From: Paramyrothecium sp. XJ0827
Lineage: Eukaryota; Ascomycota; Sordariomycetes; Hypocreales; Stachybotryaceae
Length of the DNA stretch: 64,000 bases
Assembly: GCA_020881915.1 (NCBI GenBank)
Contig: JAJFPB010000005.1
Span: 3,410,001 to 3,474,000, forward strand
Direction of reading: 5' to 3'
Shown: piece by piece, positions 1 through 10,151 of the stretch
Layout: each line of letters starts with the position of its first letter
Position numbering within the stretch: the first letter of the stretch is position 1
Notes under the pieces: model-generated
Databases searched by the model: none
What the model saw: only the letters and a program-made list of their open reading frames with translations
What the model was told of the DNA's origin: nothing
Translations under genes and position numbers: made by a program

Positions 1-2824
1 CCCGACTTGGCTCGAGTTTCGGTGTCTGCCTTATCTACAACTGCATTGCGAATGGTGATATATACCTTGGATTCTTCTGTTGCGTTTTTGCGAGAGTGAA
101 GGGGGGGAAAGGTAGTGGATGGGATGATACCAAGCGGACTGCAAAGCCCGATCATGAATTGTTTCTAGCTCTTGTTTCTTTTTATTTACGACACATGTCC
201 GCTGCTCCTTGCACTACTTGTTGTTCTGTGTTTCTACGATTAATTGATGTCGGGTTTATGAGGAAGAGACTGCGGTCCGTGCATGACTGCCGGGATACCA
301 GATAAATTTAGAAGGGGATTTTGTCAAGGCTGGGCCTCGTCGGTAGCCATGATTTTTATCATCGATTCCACTTAGCCTCTCTGTGTGAAATGGTTGCGTA
401 GTTCCATCTAACCTCCTGGTCTTCTCAAAGAGCATAGATTTGGACAGAACAACGGCCGGCATCACCGTCCTGCGATGGGTTCACTCACGTGGTCCCTTGT
501 GACAACCTCGCGTCGAAGCCCATGCGTTTGCAGCAAGACAACGATTCAAAACCGCGCCTGCTCTTCTATGTTTTTTAAGAAATAAATTTAACCATGAGAC
601 TGGTGATGCTGCCCGCAAGAAGCGTTGCGTTCCCTACTTGGGACGGAGGAGACTCCGTTCATGCTTGACAAGTCCTAGTTCACGAAAAGCATCACGAACA
701 GCGAGACACGGGCACGACTGCCAACTCCAGCACACGGGTGCCCTAATGTAGACCATCTCGTCAGGTCTCGTTGCCGTGTGTTTCTCTAGGAAAACCTGTA
801 GATCGAGGGACCGAAGTAGCGCAACCCGGAGCCTCAGTCTAGGGAGGGGACAGAAGCTTGCATTCCACTGACCTCATTCAGACCAAGGGTTCTCTTTCAA
901 GTGCCTCGGTTGGATCGTCCCCCTTATCTCATGCATCATGCCACAAGGGGCCCTGTCTGGGGAATGCCGCAGCTCTACGACGGACGACGTCTGCCAAGCC
1001 TGTACCCCAGATGAACCTGCATGATCCGGCCGGCTCAAGCGACGATCTTCTTACTTTAGGTACGCAGGGGCTTGCTCGCTTAGGCTGTATGACGGCAGCA
1101 ATGGGCCCGTTTTGTCCAACGCGCCGAATGGCAGTGTTCCTGAGGTCTAACCCCTTTTTCATGTAGCTGCTGGTTGAAGTCCATCGAGAAGCACTATAAC
1201 TGTGGCATCATATAGCTTGCTCATCATGAAGTCATGAGAGCACCTGCTGACGGGTTTGGACTTGCACCTGTGTGGCTTAATAAGTCCAGGCTTTGGCGAA
1301 GGTCTCTCTCTCTCCTTCCGAAGCATGGGACGCCCCAGATGAAGCACATCGGCATTACAGACACGTGGCACATGGCGAGCAATCCTCCCAGAAACGGGTG
1401 TGGCGATGGTTCTCGACAAGGCGACCTCCCATCAACAAATCACCAATATTTACACCAACATTTACACCAACCATACTGCGATCCTAACAAGCCTCATAGA
1501 TATTGGCCACACATACAAATCTCTATGCAGCGGCCTGAATTTTGAAGATACTTACCATTATTTACTACTCACCCCTAGAGCTTTTCTCCAGAGAAAGAAG
1601 CTTAACCAACGCATCATTTCCTTCCAGCGTCCGCTACGAAGAATAAAACAACTGCCCTCTTAATAAATGATCACACACTCTGGTACCCACAGCCCTGTCT
1701 GTGCCTTACCTGGCCGCTCGACCTCGTTTCGCAGGTCTGGGCAGCGTGCGCTGTTGAGCCTCGTGCACAAATTCGGCGGCGAACCCCCTTTTTCCGCCGA
1801 GTAGTTGGTGTTGGCGCATCACCGCACTGAGAATTGAAAGTAACGCAGCAGGTAGCGCGTAAGCACTCGAAACTGTGATATATATCCATTTTCGGCCAGC
1901 CTTCTGTAAGAGAGAGGAGAGAAGCGCAGCTACGGCGCGATATTTGCAACTCAAATCCATTGCTGTTCAACGGCTGAGAAGAGCGTCCAGGCCTCGTTCA
2001 ATATGGCTAGAAAGAAGGAACCGAGGGCGTTTAAGGACAAGGACTGTCCCATGATAACACTCTCACCTGCAAGGTGACGACATAAATACCTGCTCGAACC
2101 GTCATGTAGCCAGCTCCGATCTTATATGGGGCGAGAAATGTATAGATGGCCAGTTGAGCAACTGTCAACTTTTGCTGGATCCCAAAGCATGCTTGCTTAA
2201 GCGAGGTGTAGTTCTCGAGGTTCTCGGGCTATCCTTTGTGGGCCCATGCAGAGGTGGCCCAAACCGGAAATCCTCGTCCCGGAGCCGGGTGCTCCACTTT
2301 TTGGCCGGACCCATCCGATTGTGCCGCTCCGGCGTCTCGGACCTCCATATGTGCCGTGAAGTTAGCACACTTTCTCTTGGACTGAGCCTCTCTCATAATA
2401 CGAGAAGTCTCCATGATTCCGTCCATTGGAATCCAATTGCTCTTGCATTCCTGGGTATCTCAACTCGTGAGCCATCTACGTCTAAAAGTTAATGCCGTGT
2501 TATCAAGCAAGGGGATGCATCATTTCCGAGTCGCCCTAGCCACATTCTCGTGCGTATCCTGGGTACAGCCTATACAATGGTCGTCTTTCCCACAAACTAT
2601 CCTATCATCTTGTTTTGGTGCCACACACAAAGCAAAGCCCATAGTTTCATCCTTCGACTCTTGTCCTCTTCCTTCACCCACGCCCAAAGCTGAACATATT
2701 CGTCCTCTGGCCATGTAAAATCAGAATACTGGATAAAGCAAGATCAGTCCTTCCAACGCCGATATATGCTGGTTGCATAGCAAGAAAATGCATATCAACA
2801 GCACATCTGGTGACGTGTTTGAAA
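1..2824. other. Left flank, no gene recognised
   Basis: About 2.8 kb in which every reading frame is short and none gives a recognisable protein, signal peptide or splice-linked exon chain. The right part (about 2700-2824) is presumably the 3' untranslated region of the RING gene that follows on the minus strand. A gene whose body lies left of the window could end here, but I cannot show it. Confidence 0.5.
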
Positions 2825-4608
2825 CTAGCTGCGCCTGTCATCGCGGGACGAGCCGCTGCCGGGGCCTCCGCTGCCTGAGAATCTGTCTCGAAGCCAGCTA
2901 ATAGGGCCGCCGTGGCTCGACTGCCGCTGGGAATCGGCGTCCCTAGCACTGCGTCGGCTGGTACTGCTCTCGGATGGGCTTCGCTCTCTCATCCGCGAAC
3001 CCTGCTCTCCGGGAGCTACTCGAGGGCTGGTTGGGGACATTGACGTGCGGCGCTGCAAACGCGATGTATCATAGCTGAAGCCCGATGTTGAGCCCCTTTC
3101 GCGTTCGCGATCACGCTCTCGCTCCTGATCAAATTGTCGGGAAGAAATGCTGCGCATTGCCTCGTTCAGAAGACTCTGGCTGTGGCTTGGTGGGCGAGAG
3201 TAGCGAACAGGTCTCTCACCAACGCCACCGGGTGAGGGTACTCCAGGAGATGGAGAAGCGCCTTGTGACCATGCGGTCGAGCTAGGCGAGCCGGACGGTT
3301 GCGAACCCGCAAAAAGAGAGAAGGGTCTGTTACCGGGAATGGGCGGCGGACCAGATCCGCTCACGTTGTCGCCGGTGCGCCCTGCTGGAGTCTCGGTGGG
3401 ACGATCTACTTCTGCAATGCTGGGTGATCTCTTCTCGATGGGTGCCCTGCATACAGGACAAGTATTGTGTTCCTTGAGCCATGCAACTACGCACTCATCA
3501 TGAAAGACGTGCTTGCAGGGGAGGAATGCAACGAGTTCTCCTACCTTCATCTCATCGATGCATACAGCACACTCAAAACTGTCTTCACGGTTGTGAAGCT
3601 CTTCATCGACCGTGCGGCGCTCGAGCTTTTGAAGACCTTGCTCAGTCGCGGGAGGCGCAGCGTTCGACTGTGGATTCGCCTCCATCAAGTTACTGATGAT
3701 GCGATCAAGGGCCTCCTGCGAGTAGACCGCATCACCCGCAACGCCGCCAGCAGGGTTGAAGAGACTAAGGATGTCTTGCAGACTACGCGCAAAGTTCGGG
3801 GACGGTCCGCCCTCGTTTTGGGCGTGGGGCGGTCCCATGTCGCGGATGAGATTGGAAAAAATCCTAAGGCACTTGTTAGCTGAGCCGAGCAAATAGTGGA
3901 TGGCGTCTTGGATCATGGGAGTCGGGTCGAGAAGAGAAGGGCAAAGCGTACGCTTGAAATGGATCTCCTCCTCCGTGTGGGCCGTCACCGAAGCTTCGGG
4001 GTGCTGGCCCTGAGAAAATGGTGACTGAGGCAGTACCTCCGCCTAGAGTATTGGAGGTAAAAGTAGCCCGATGAATGTGTGGTTCTCCAAATCGCCTTGG
4101 CTGGTCAGTGGGGGGTGGGCCTTGTCCTTCGGGACCGAATCTACGCGGGGGCCCGAAGGCATGGATCATGTCGACGAAGCGTTCGAGCACCGGTTCGATC
4201 CCAGGGTTGTGGTGACCATTTTCCGGATCGTGCCGAACGCTTCGACGGTACAAGAAGCCACGGGGACCGAGGTGTTCCTCTATATCGGCTTCTTCGGGAT
4301 CCGAGTCCTCGCCGTAGGGATGGGGGGGCACTTCCGGTGAGGTAGAAGCGGAGGCATGATGCAAATCCTCAATATCGCGCGGGTCGCTCTCTGGACTTAC
4401 CTGTACGACGTTAGCGAGGCCAGACAACTAAATAGAAGGCGAGAAAGAGAAATCAGAAGCTCACAATCTCGGTGATGTCGCTCGCACAGGCGGGGCAACT
4501 CAAGCCGTGCTCGTCTCGATACCACTCGTTAGAGCAAGCATGACAAAAGACTACTTCGCGACCTGCCGTCGCATCGAGGTGACCTTGCCTTGCTGTTGAT
4601 GAATCCAT
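2825..4608 (-). CDS. RING-H2 E3 ubiquitin ligase with N-terminal zinc ribbon (RNF115/RNF126 type)
   Basis: Predicted 543-residue ubiquitin-protein ligase. Exons (minus) 4608-4465, 4400-3952 and 3863-2825; introns gtgagc...acag and gtacgc...ttag carry CTAAC branch sites. The N-terminus has a four-cysteine zinc ribbon (Cys22, 25, 38, 41) as in RNF126/BCA2 proteins, which in that family binds ubiquitin. The middle is low complexity (acidic, Gly/Pro rich). The RING-H2 domain spans about 296-336 with the full ligand set Cys296, Cys299, Cys314, His316, His319, Cys322, Cys333, Cys336. A Ser/Arg/Gly-rich tail of about 200 residues follows. The role (substrate ubiquitylation in quality control or trafficking) is inferred from the family; no substrate is predictable. 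Start chosen at the first ATG before the zinc ribbon. Family assignment is firm, exact orthology is not. Confidence 0.88.
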
Positions 4609-5201
4609 CTGGGCGCGGTTCCGTTGATATGCAGTGAAAGCGCTGATGCCGAGGCCTACAGCGAGGCCGGCGAGTCGGAGCGCGCGGAAAGCCAGAATGA
4701 AGGTATGGGGTTTGACGAAGAGCGATGAGCTTCGGGTTTTGTATAGAGAGAGAGCGGCCGCTTAATGTCGATCGAGGAGCCCGTTAGACCTCGCAGAAAG
4801 CACCTCAATATAGGGTCTGGGTAGGCTCTGCGGATCACTCGGTTGTATGCGTGCAGGAGCGAAAGAACAAAGTTGGGATCGTGAGGTCGGGAAGCAGCCG
4901 AACCAGGAACCGTGAAAGAATATTTGCCAAATGCTGCAAGTCCAGGAACAAGGACAATGGAGGTCGATGAATGGAAACTCGAGATTTAGACAATGGTGGC
5001 GGCGGCTAGCTAGGATTGGAAGACGACAGTGTTAGCTGGGATAGACGGACAATAACGACATAGGCGCTTCAATAGGACACGAGAACCAAATGAGGAATAA
5101 TGATGAAGAGTCGGCCGGTAGCCGTCGGGGAGCGCCTGCTTAGGTAGGTAGGTAGGTATATCCCCAACGGGCAAGTCAAACAATGGCTGCCAGCTGGCGT
5201 T

Positions 5202-5291
5202 GAAATCGGAATCGGAATCGGAATCGAAATCGAAATCGAAGTTGGAGAGGAAGATGGAGTGGGAGTGGAAGCGGGAGTGGAAGCGGGAGTG
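5202..5291. repeat. Two adjacent short tandem repeats
   Basis: Positions 5202-5240 hold hexamer units GGAATC then GAAATC in a row. Positions 5261-5291 hold two and a half copies of the 12-mer GGGAGTGGAAGC. The pair lies about 600 bases upstream of the RING gene start. Confidence 0.85.
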
Positions 5292-5942
5292 AGAGAGGGG
5301 CAGGCACACCTTGTTCAACTACAGCTGGAGTCGCTGGTAAGACAAGACAGACCGTCGGAGTGGGTGCCTAGACCTCCCGGAGTCGCATGCGTCTTCGTTC
5401 AATGCATCCAGGGCTGGCGTTGGAGGGGAGAGAGAGAGAGCTGTCAGCAAGGCTCTAGTCTCGTAACGCAGTCGTTGTGTCGCTTCCGGTACTCTTTATG
5501 TGACGCCAACCGGAAAATGAAGTCTGGTATACGATGGCGCGCCGACAGAAGGAGGTTTTGCAGGAATCAAAGGAGAACAGGGAGCAAGACGGAGGTATAA
5601 GAATGCGGCAGGCCGAATCGTGACGAAGACAAGAGAGGTGGAAATGGTAGAACAAACAAGCCCTGGGCCCAATGATTCAACCACCGGGGCTCTGACGCAC
5701 TCCGCGTCCTCGTCCTCCATTCTGGTAGCGAGGTACCGTAGCAAAGATCCCGGGGAGGCACAGTCCGGAGGTACCCATACTTGCGGGTCCACCCCCGGGA
5801 CTTGTCGCATGCCGGCCAAACGATGTCGCTGTACCTGCCAGAAGCCGTTCGTTCGCAATGGCCAGGACCCACTGTGGCTAGAAGCCTGCGCTTTCGGGCC
5901 AGTGAATGGAATCTCATGGACGTCGCGGTCCCTTCCACCCTA

Positions 5943-5973
5943 CCAAAAGGTAGGTAGGTAGGTACCTTACCAT
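5943..5973. repeat. GGTA tetranucleotide tract
   Basis: Three GGTA units in a row run into GGTACCTTACC, one of many similar tracts found only between genes in this window (see findings). Confidence 0.8.
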
Positions 5974-7675
5974 AAGGCAAGGGCAGGTAAGATACCTCAC
6001 CTCGCTTCATCCTCTTCGTCTTCCCATTCAGAGTCAATTGTTCAGCCTCCTACCCATAGTGCGACGTGAACCTACAAACAACCCCCAAACACAGATTTTC
6101 ATGCCGCCTGCATTAGCAAACCATGACACTGTACCTCATCGTGGGACCTCATGTTGTATTCTGCCCGTCCTAGGACACACCCCGGCACTACTCTACTACC
6201 TTATTCAGGAATCGGCCTCCCCATATGCATATATGCGTTTCCTATTCGAAAGCTAGCTTCGTCAAGAGCCCGCGGCATCCGGTTTGTTGAGCTGTATGTA
6301 GTCTCGGCCAGGTGTGCGAGCGTGCTTGACCAATGAACAGAAGAACAAACAGTTGGATCCTCCTATTGCTGTTTTATGCCTGATTCCCAGGCCACATTAC
6401 CACCTTGAAGTGCCCATGGTGCTCACCTTTCCTTGGCACCCTGGTCTGCTCCGTACCGATGGTTTGGGCGATCGGATCTCACCTGTCCTGAGACGCGCAG
6501 CCTGCATAAGGACGAGGAACCAGTACCGGTTCACGGGCCAACTCTTAGCAAGGCATGGTGCAAGCAACTCTAGCAAAAGGCAACGTAGGCATGACAATTT
6601 GTGGCTGTGCATCATCTCTATTGAGATGTTTGCCTCTCAGAAGTAAAATTCTGGCAAGCATATGGTTTCGTTTCTTACGCGTGCACTTGTCAACACACTT
6701 TTGCCCGAGACTTCCTGAGAGCCCTCACGAAACGAGTGACGACCTTACAAGACTTTGGGGATGTGCTAAGCTCTGCCTGACGTACAGTCGAACCTGTCAG
6801 GGGCATTTCTAAGAACAACGAAATTACTCAGTTCCACCATCACATCAAGACATGCTTGACCTGACATCATCACAATGAATCCAAGTGCAAGACTGTTAGG
6901 CAAGCTTGTGCTCGAAAGTCTCAGTTCATAGTTAGCATGCAACGAGTAAGAGCATGGAGCCCAGAAGTGTGTTGCGAGACGGTGCCACAATCTTTGAGCT
7001 TACAATCGGGCGCAGTGTAAGGTACCTACGAAGGAAAGGCAAAACTACTATAAGCAGCAAATACCTCCTGGGGATTGCATTTTCTTCCCTTGGACGTCTT
7101 GTGTACTGCCGAGTGGCGAATACAGAAATTGTGACCATGGGAGGTATACTGGTCAGTTATCTGCAGCTCCATTACACCACACACAACCACCTTTATGACA
7201 TGAACAACCGAATCTTGAAAAGGGAGCACAACAGATGCCAACGAAATACCGACCCCGTAGATTTGCAGGTACACAATAGCTACACACACAACTTGCGTTT
7301 CCAGTCCACGGGAAGTGCAGGAACAGCTGTTGGGCGCCACGGCATTCGGGTATCGTCGGATTTTGTTACTCATGAAGCCTTTTGGATGGTCAACGCTGGT
7401 AGATTCAAAGTGGCCGCCGACATCTCCGTCATGGCAGTCCACTCCCAAGCATCACCTAGGGCGCAAATGCTCAATCGTTGTGGGCTTCCCAGGTGATTCA
7501 AGTGATTCACAGGTTGGGAAAGGTGCCTGATTGCCGGATGTCATTGATTCAAAAAGCATTTCAAGGGTCAATCCCATTCGCTTCGAAAGAACCACGATGG
7601 GAGGAAAAGGTGCTCAAATCGTCTTGTCGTTTATCAAGTTTATACACTGACCATGCCGGGTCTCTATAGCTGAAA

Positions 7676-8221
7676 TTACTCCTTCGCCACCTTGGCCTGA
7701 TCCTCCTTGTCCCACGCGATCAACTGTTTCGTCCAGCTGCAAAAACACCAACTACGTTAGCACGACGTCTCCCAATGAGCAAGGAGGCAAGCTCCAACAC
7801 CACCCGGGGGTGCCCATGAAATGATTGACGGGGGGGGAAAAAACGTACTTCCGACTAGGGTACCAGCCTCCAGGCTCGGGCTTGCGGGCAAACGTCTCGC
7901 GCTCGGCGCTGAATTTCCACGTCACAGCAGCGATGCCGAAGATGACGGCGCCGGCAATGATCGTGTTGCCACGCCAGTTGGCAGGCTGGGCGTACCAACC
8001 ACCGGCCGGCGACCAGACGTGCTTGGGGTATCTTTTTCGAGGGCACGGTACGTTAGTGCTTGTGCTGCATGTCTCCGGGGAATTGGAGGAAGAGGAAAAA
8101 GTTCGGGGTATGTCGTCGTTGATTCTGCGGGAGGGAGATCACTCACGGGACTTTTCCACCACCGCCCTAAGCACGGGTTAGCATGGGAATCATCGGCCTG
8201 GGCTCGCTGAGGACTCACCAT
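7676..8221 (-). CDS. Small single-pass membrane protein, probably mitochondrial inner membrane
   Basis: Predicted 88-residue protein from four exons: 8221-8219, 8166-8147, 8031-7849, 7736-7676. The first coding exon is just the ATG. The protein begins MGGGGKVPYPKHVWSPAGGW, has one hydrophobic segment (about 31-46, IIAGAVIFGIAAVTWK), then a charged tail with a WYPSR motif. I recall this layout from a conserved fungal family of tiny mitochondrial proteins, possibly a respiratory complex I accessory subunit, but I cannot assign a named subunit. Support for a mitochondrial role: its divergent neighbour, 498 bases away, is mitoribosomal mL44. Exon joins are supported by GT-AG signals, GCTAAC branch sites and the continuous conserved frame. 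Function remains an inference. Confidence 0.75.
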
Positions 8222-8719
8222 TTTGATTGACTCAGCAAGGGACGTTTGTGGTTTGTGAAGGGTGCGCAATTGCGGCTCGTTGGGTGATCGAATTGTAGAC
8301 CAGAGCTTCCCCGAAGCATCGAGCCAAGTTGAGGTCGCGAGTGGACCGCTGGACCAGCAGCGGGCCGGGTGTTGTTCCGCCGAATTTTCCTGCGCTCCCC
8401 CCAATCAGTGGCGGCCCATAACGCGCAAAATGAAACCCACCCACCCCCGGTCCTTCGACCAAACGCCAATCGCATCGGGCTCACACGACTCCAAACCGGC
8501 CAGTGTCTTTGGAGGTAGAACTTTTTTTTCCCCCATTAGGAGAGGAAGTTCACCAGTCCCAACGCCAACCCTCAACCCCATCCCGGCCCGCTGAGTCCGT
8601 CCGCTCCGCCTGCCTCTTCCCTTTCTCTTGTTTTTCTGGCCTCGATTGTATTCTTCCCGTTGATTCGGCGAAGAAGGCCAGCCAGGAAAATCAATCACAG
8701 CTTCCTCCGGGCTTTCACA
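8222..8719. promoter_or_regulatory. Divergent promoter between two mitochondrial-type genes
   Basis: 498 bases separate the ATG of the minus-strand small membrane protein from the ATG of mL44. Two CCAAT boxes are visible on the plus strand at 8401-8405 and 8466-8470, candidate sites for the CCAAT-binding (HAP) complex that controls many mitochondrial genes in fungi. Occupancy and shared control are inferred. Confidence 0.5.
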
Positions 8720-9877
8720 ATGAAGAGGGTACGGTTGTCGAGATGGAGCGGCCAAGTGCTCGCCGCTCGCTCAGGAGCTTCGGTCCCTAGGCAATCGTTC
8801 ATGAATACCGCCGCCGTCCGGTGTCAATCCTCTGCAGCTTCGGTCGCCCAAGACGTCAACGACAGCCTCTCCGCATTCGACAATGACACAACCGGCAGGA
8901 CACTGCCTTCGCCTCTCCCCGAACGAGCCGCCCAGTCCGCCAAGCTCGCCGCCCTCCATGCCCGTCTCATCCTCACCAAGAAGGTTCCCCGGCAAACCCT
9001 CGCCCGCGCGCTCATCACGCCCTCCGCCGACCCTAATCCCAACTTCAACAACGCCAGCCTTGCTGTCCTGGGCAGCTCCATTATCAACTACCATGTCTTG
9101 GAATATCTCGTCTGCAAGTGGCCTCGGCTGCCTATGACGCTTCTCTACGAGGCCCTCCGCGCCTACGCCGGCAGCCAGTCGCTGCACCGCGTTGCCGAGC
9201 GATGGGGTGTCGAAAGCGCTGCGGCCCCCGGCGAAGAGGTCGATCCCGGCCTACTACAGTGGTCCCCCGACTCACACCACGTGAACACGCGCTGGGGCTC
9301 CGTCCGCGCGGAAGATACCCGCAACAACCATTACCGCCGAGGTGTGAGCTCTCGAGTTGTCCTTGACGACGACTTCGGCGACAAGGTGATGGAGCCAAGC
9401 GAGGAGAACAAGTACGCCGTCATCCAGTCCGAGGCTTTCTCCTCGTGCGTCCAGGCTGTCGTCGGCGCAATCTACACCCACCGCGGCCGCGACGCCGCCA
9501 AGGCCTTCGTCACGTCGCACATTCTATCACGCCAGCTGGACCTGACGCGCATGTTCCAGTTCGACAACCCCACCCGGGAGTTGTCCATGCTGTGCGCGCG
9601 CGAGGGCTTCGAGGCACCCTTGGCCCGTCTCGAATCCGAGACCGGCCGTCTATCGCGTACTCCCGTTTTCGTTGTTGGCATCTACAGCGGCAAGGACAAG
9701 CTTGGCGAGGGCGCCGGCGCGAGTCTCGTCATGGCACGGCAAAAGGCCTCCATGGCTGCTCTCAAGGCCTGGTACCTGTACAGCCCGGGTAACAAGGTCC
9801 GCGTGCCCAGTGATATGATGGAGGAGGGCGCCAAGCCTTGGACGCCACCATACATTGACGTTGGCGAGATTGTGTAA
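8720..9877 (+). CDS. MRPL3: Mitochondrial large-subunit ribosomal protein mL44 (MRPL3), RNase III-like
   Basis: Intronless, 385 residues. The N-terminus is basic and Ser/Ala rich with no acidic residues in the first 40, as in a mitochondrial presequence. The body matches the fungal mL44 family: an RNase III-like fold (about 70-250; segments such as LAVLGSSIINYHVLEYLVCK and FSSCVQAVVGAIYTHRGRDA) followed by a double-stranded RNA binding domain (about 290-370, ending near GASLVMARQKASMAALKAWY). In this family the RNase III catalytic acidic residues are generally degenerate and the protein is structural in the 54S mitoribosome. Start: an in-frame CTG/ATA run lies upstream, but ATG 8720 in context CACAATGA directly precedes the targeting sequence. 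It shares a divergent promoter with the small membrane-protein gene. Confidence 0.9.
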   Translation: MKRVRLSRWSGQVLAARSGASVPRQSFMNTAAVRCQSSAASVAQDVNDSLSAFDNDTTGRTLPSPLPERAAQSAKLAALHARLILTKKVPRQTLARALITPSADPNPNFNNASLAVLGSSIINYHVLEYLVCKWPRLPMTLLYEALRAYAGSQSLHRVAERWGVESAAAPGEEVDPGLLQWSPDSHHVNTRWGSVRAEDTRNNHYRRGVSSRVVLDDDFGDKVMEPSEENKYAVIQSEAFSSCVQAVVGAIYTHRGRDAAKAFVTSHILSRQLDLTRMFQFDNPTRELSMLCAREGFEAPLARLESETGRLSRTPVFVVGIYSGKDKLGEGAGASLVMARQKASMAALKAWYLYSPGNKVRVPSDMMEEGAKPWTPPYIDVGEIV

Positions 9878-10151
9878 TTCACGCAATCGGTTGTTTTATC
9901 TGTACCAATGTCTGCACCAGGGTTTGCCCATACCTCAGGGCCTTGTACACAATTTATTCGGGGATATTGCGAGAGGTTTTTACAGGCTAAGGGGTGGGTT
10001 TGGAAGCATAGCTGTACTATAAACACTGTAGAACAAAAAGGCAAACTCCTCGACAACGGGTCGTAAAGCGTACTCATACAATATTGATCATCTTCAATTG
10101 GGTATCTCATCGCGACCTCTAATTCTAAAAAATCAGGTGTCTGTGTCTCCT

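Larger units (their letters stand above)
4609..7675. other. Intergenic, 3.1 kb
   Basis: Upstream region of the RING gene and downstream region of the small membrane-protein gene. It contains short tandem repeats (5202-5291) and GGTA-type tracts (5142-5158, 5943-5973). The longest plus frame (6954-7496, 180 codons) has no recognisable motif and an open frame on the opposite strand; I do not call it a gene. Confidence 0.5.

Noticed and set aside
6954..7496. 180-codon open frame starting with ATG
   Set aside because: No recognisable motif, unbiased composition, and a 140-codon frame on the opposite strand. No splice-linked exons extend it.
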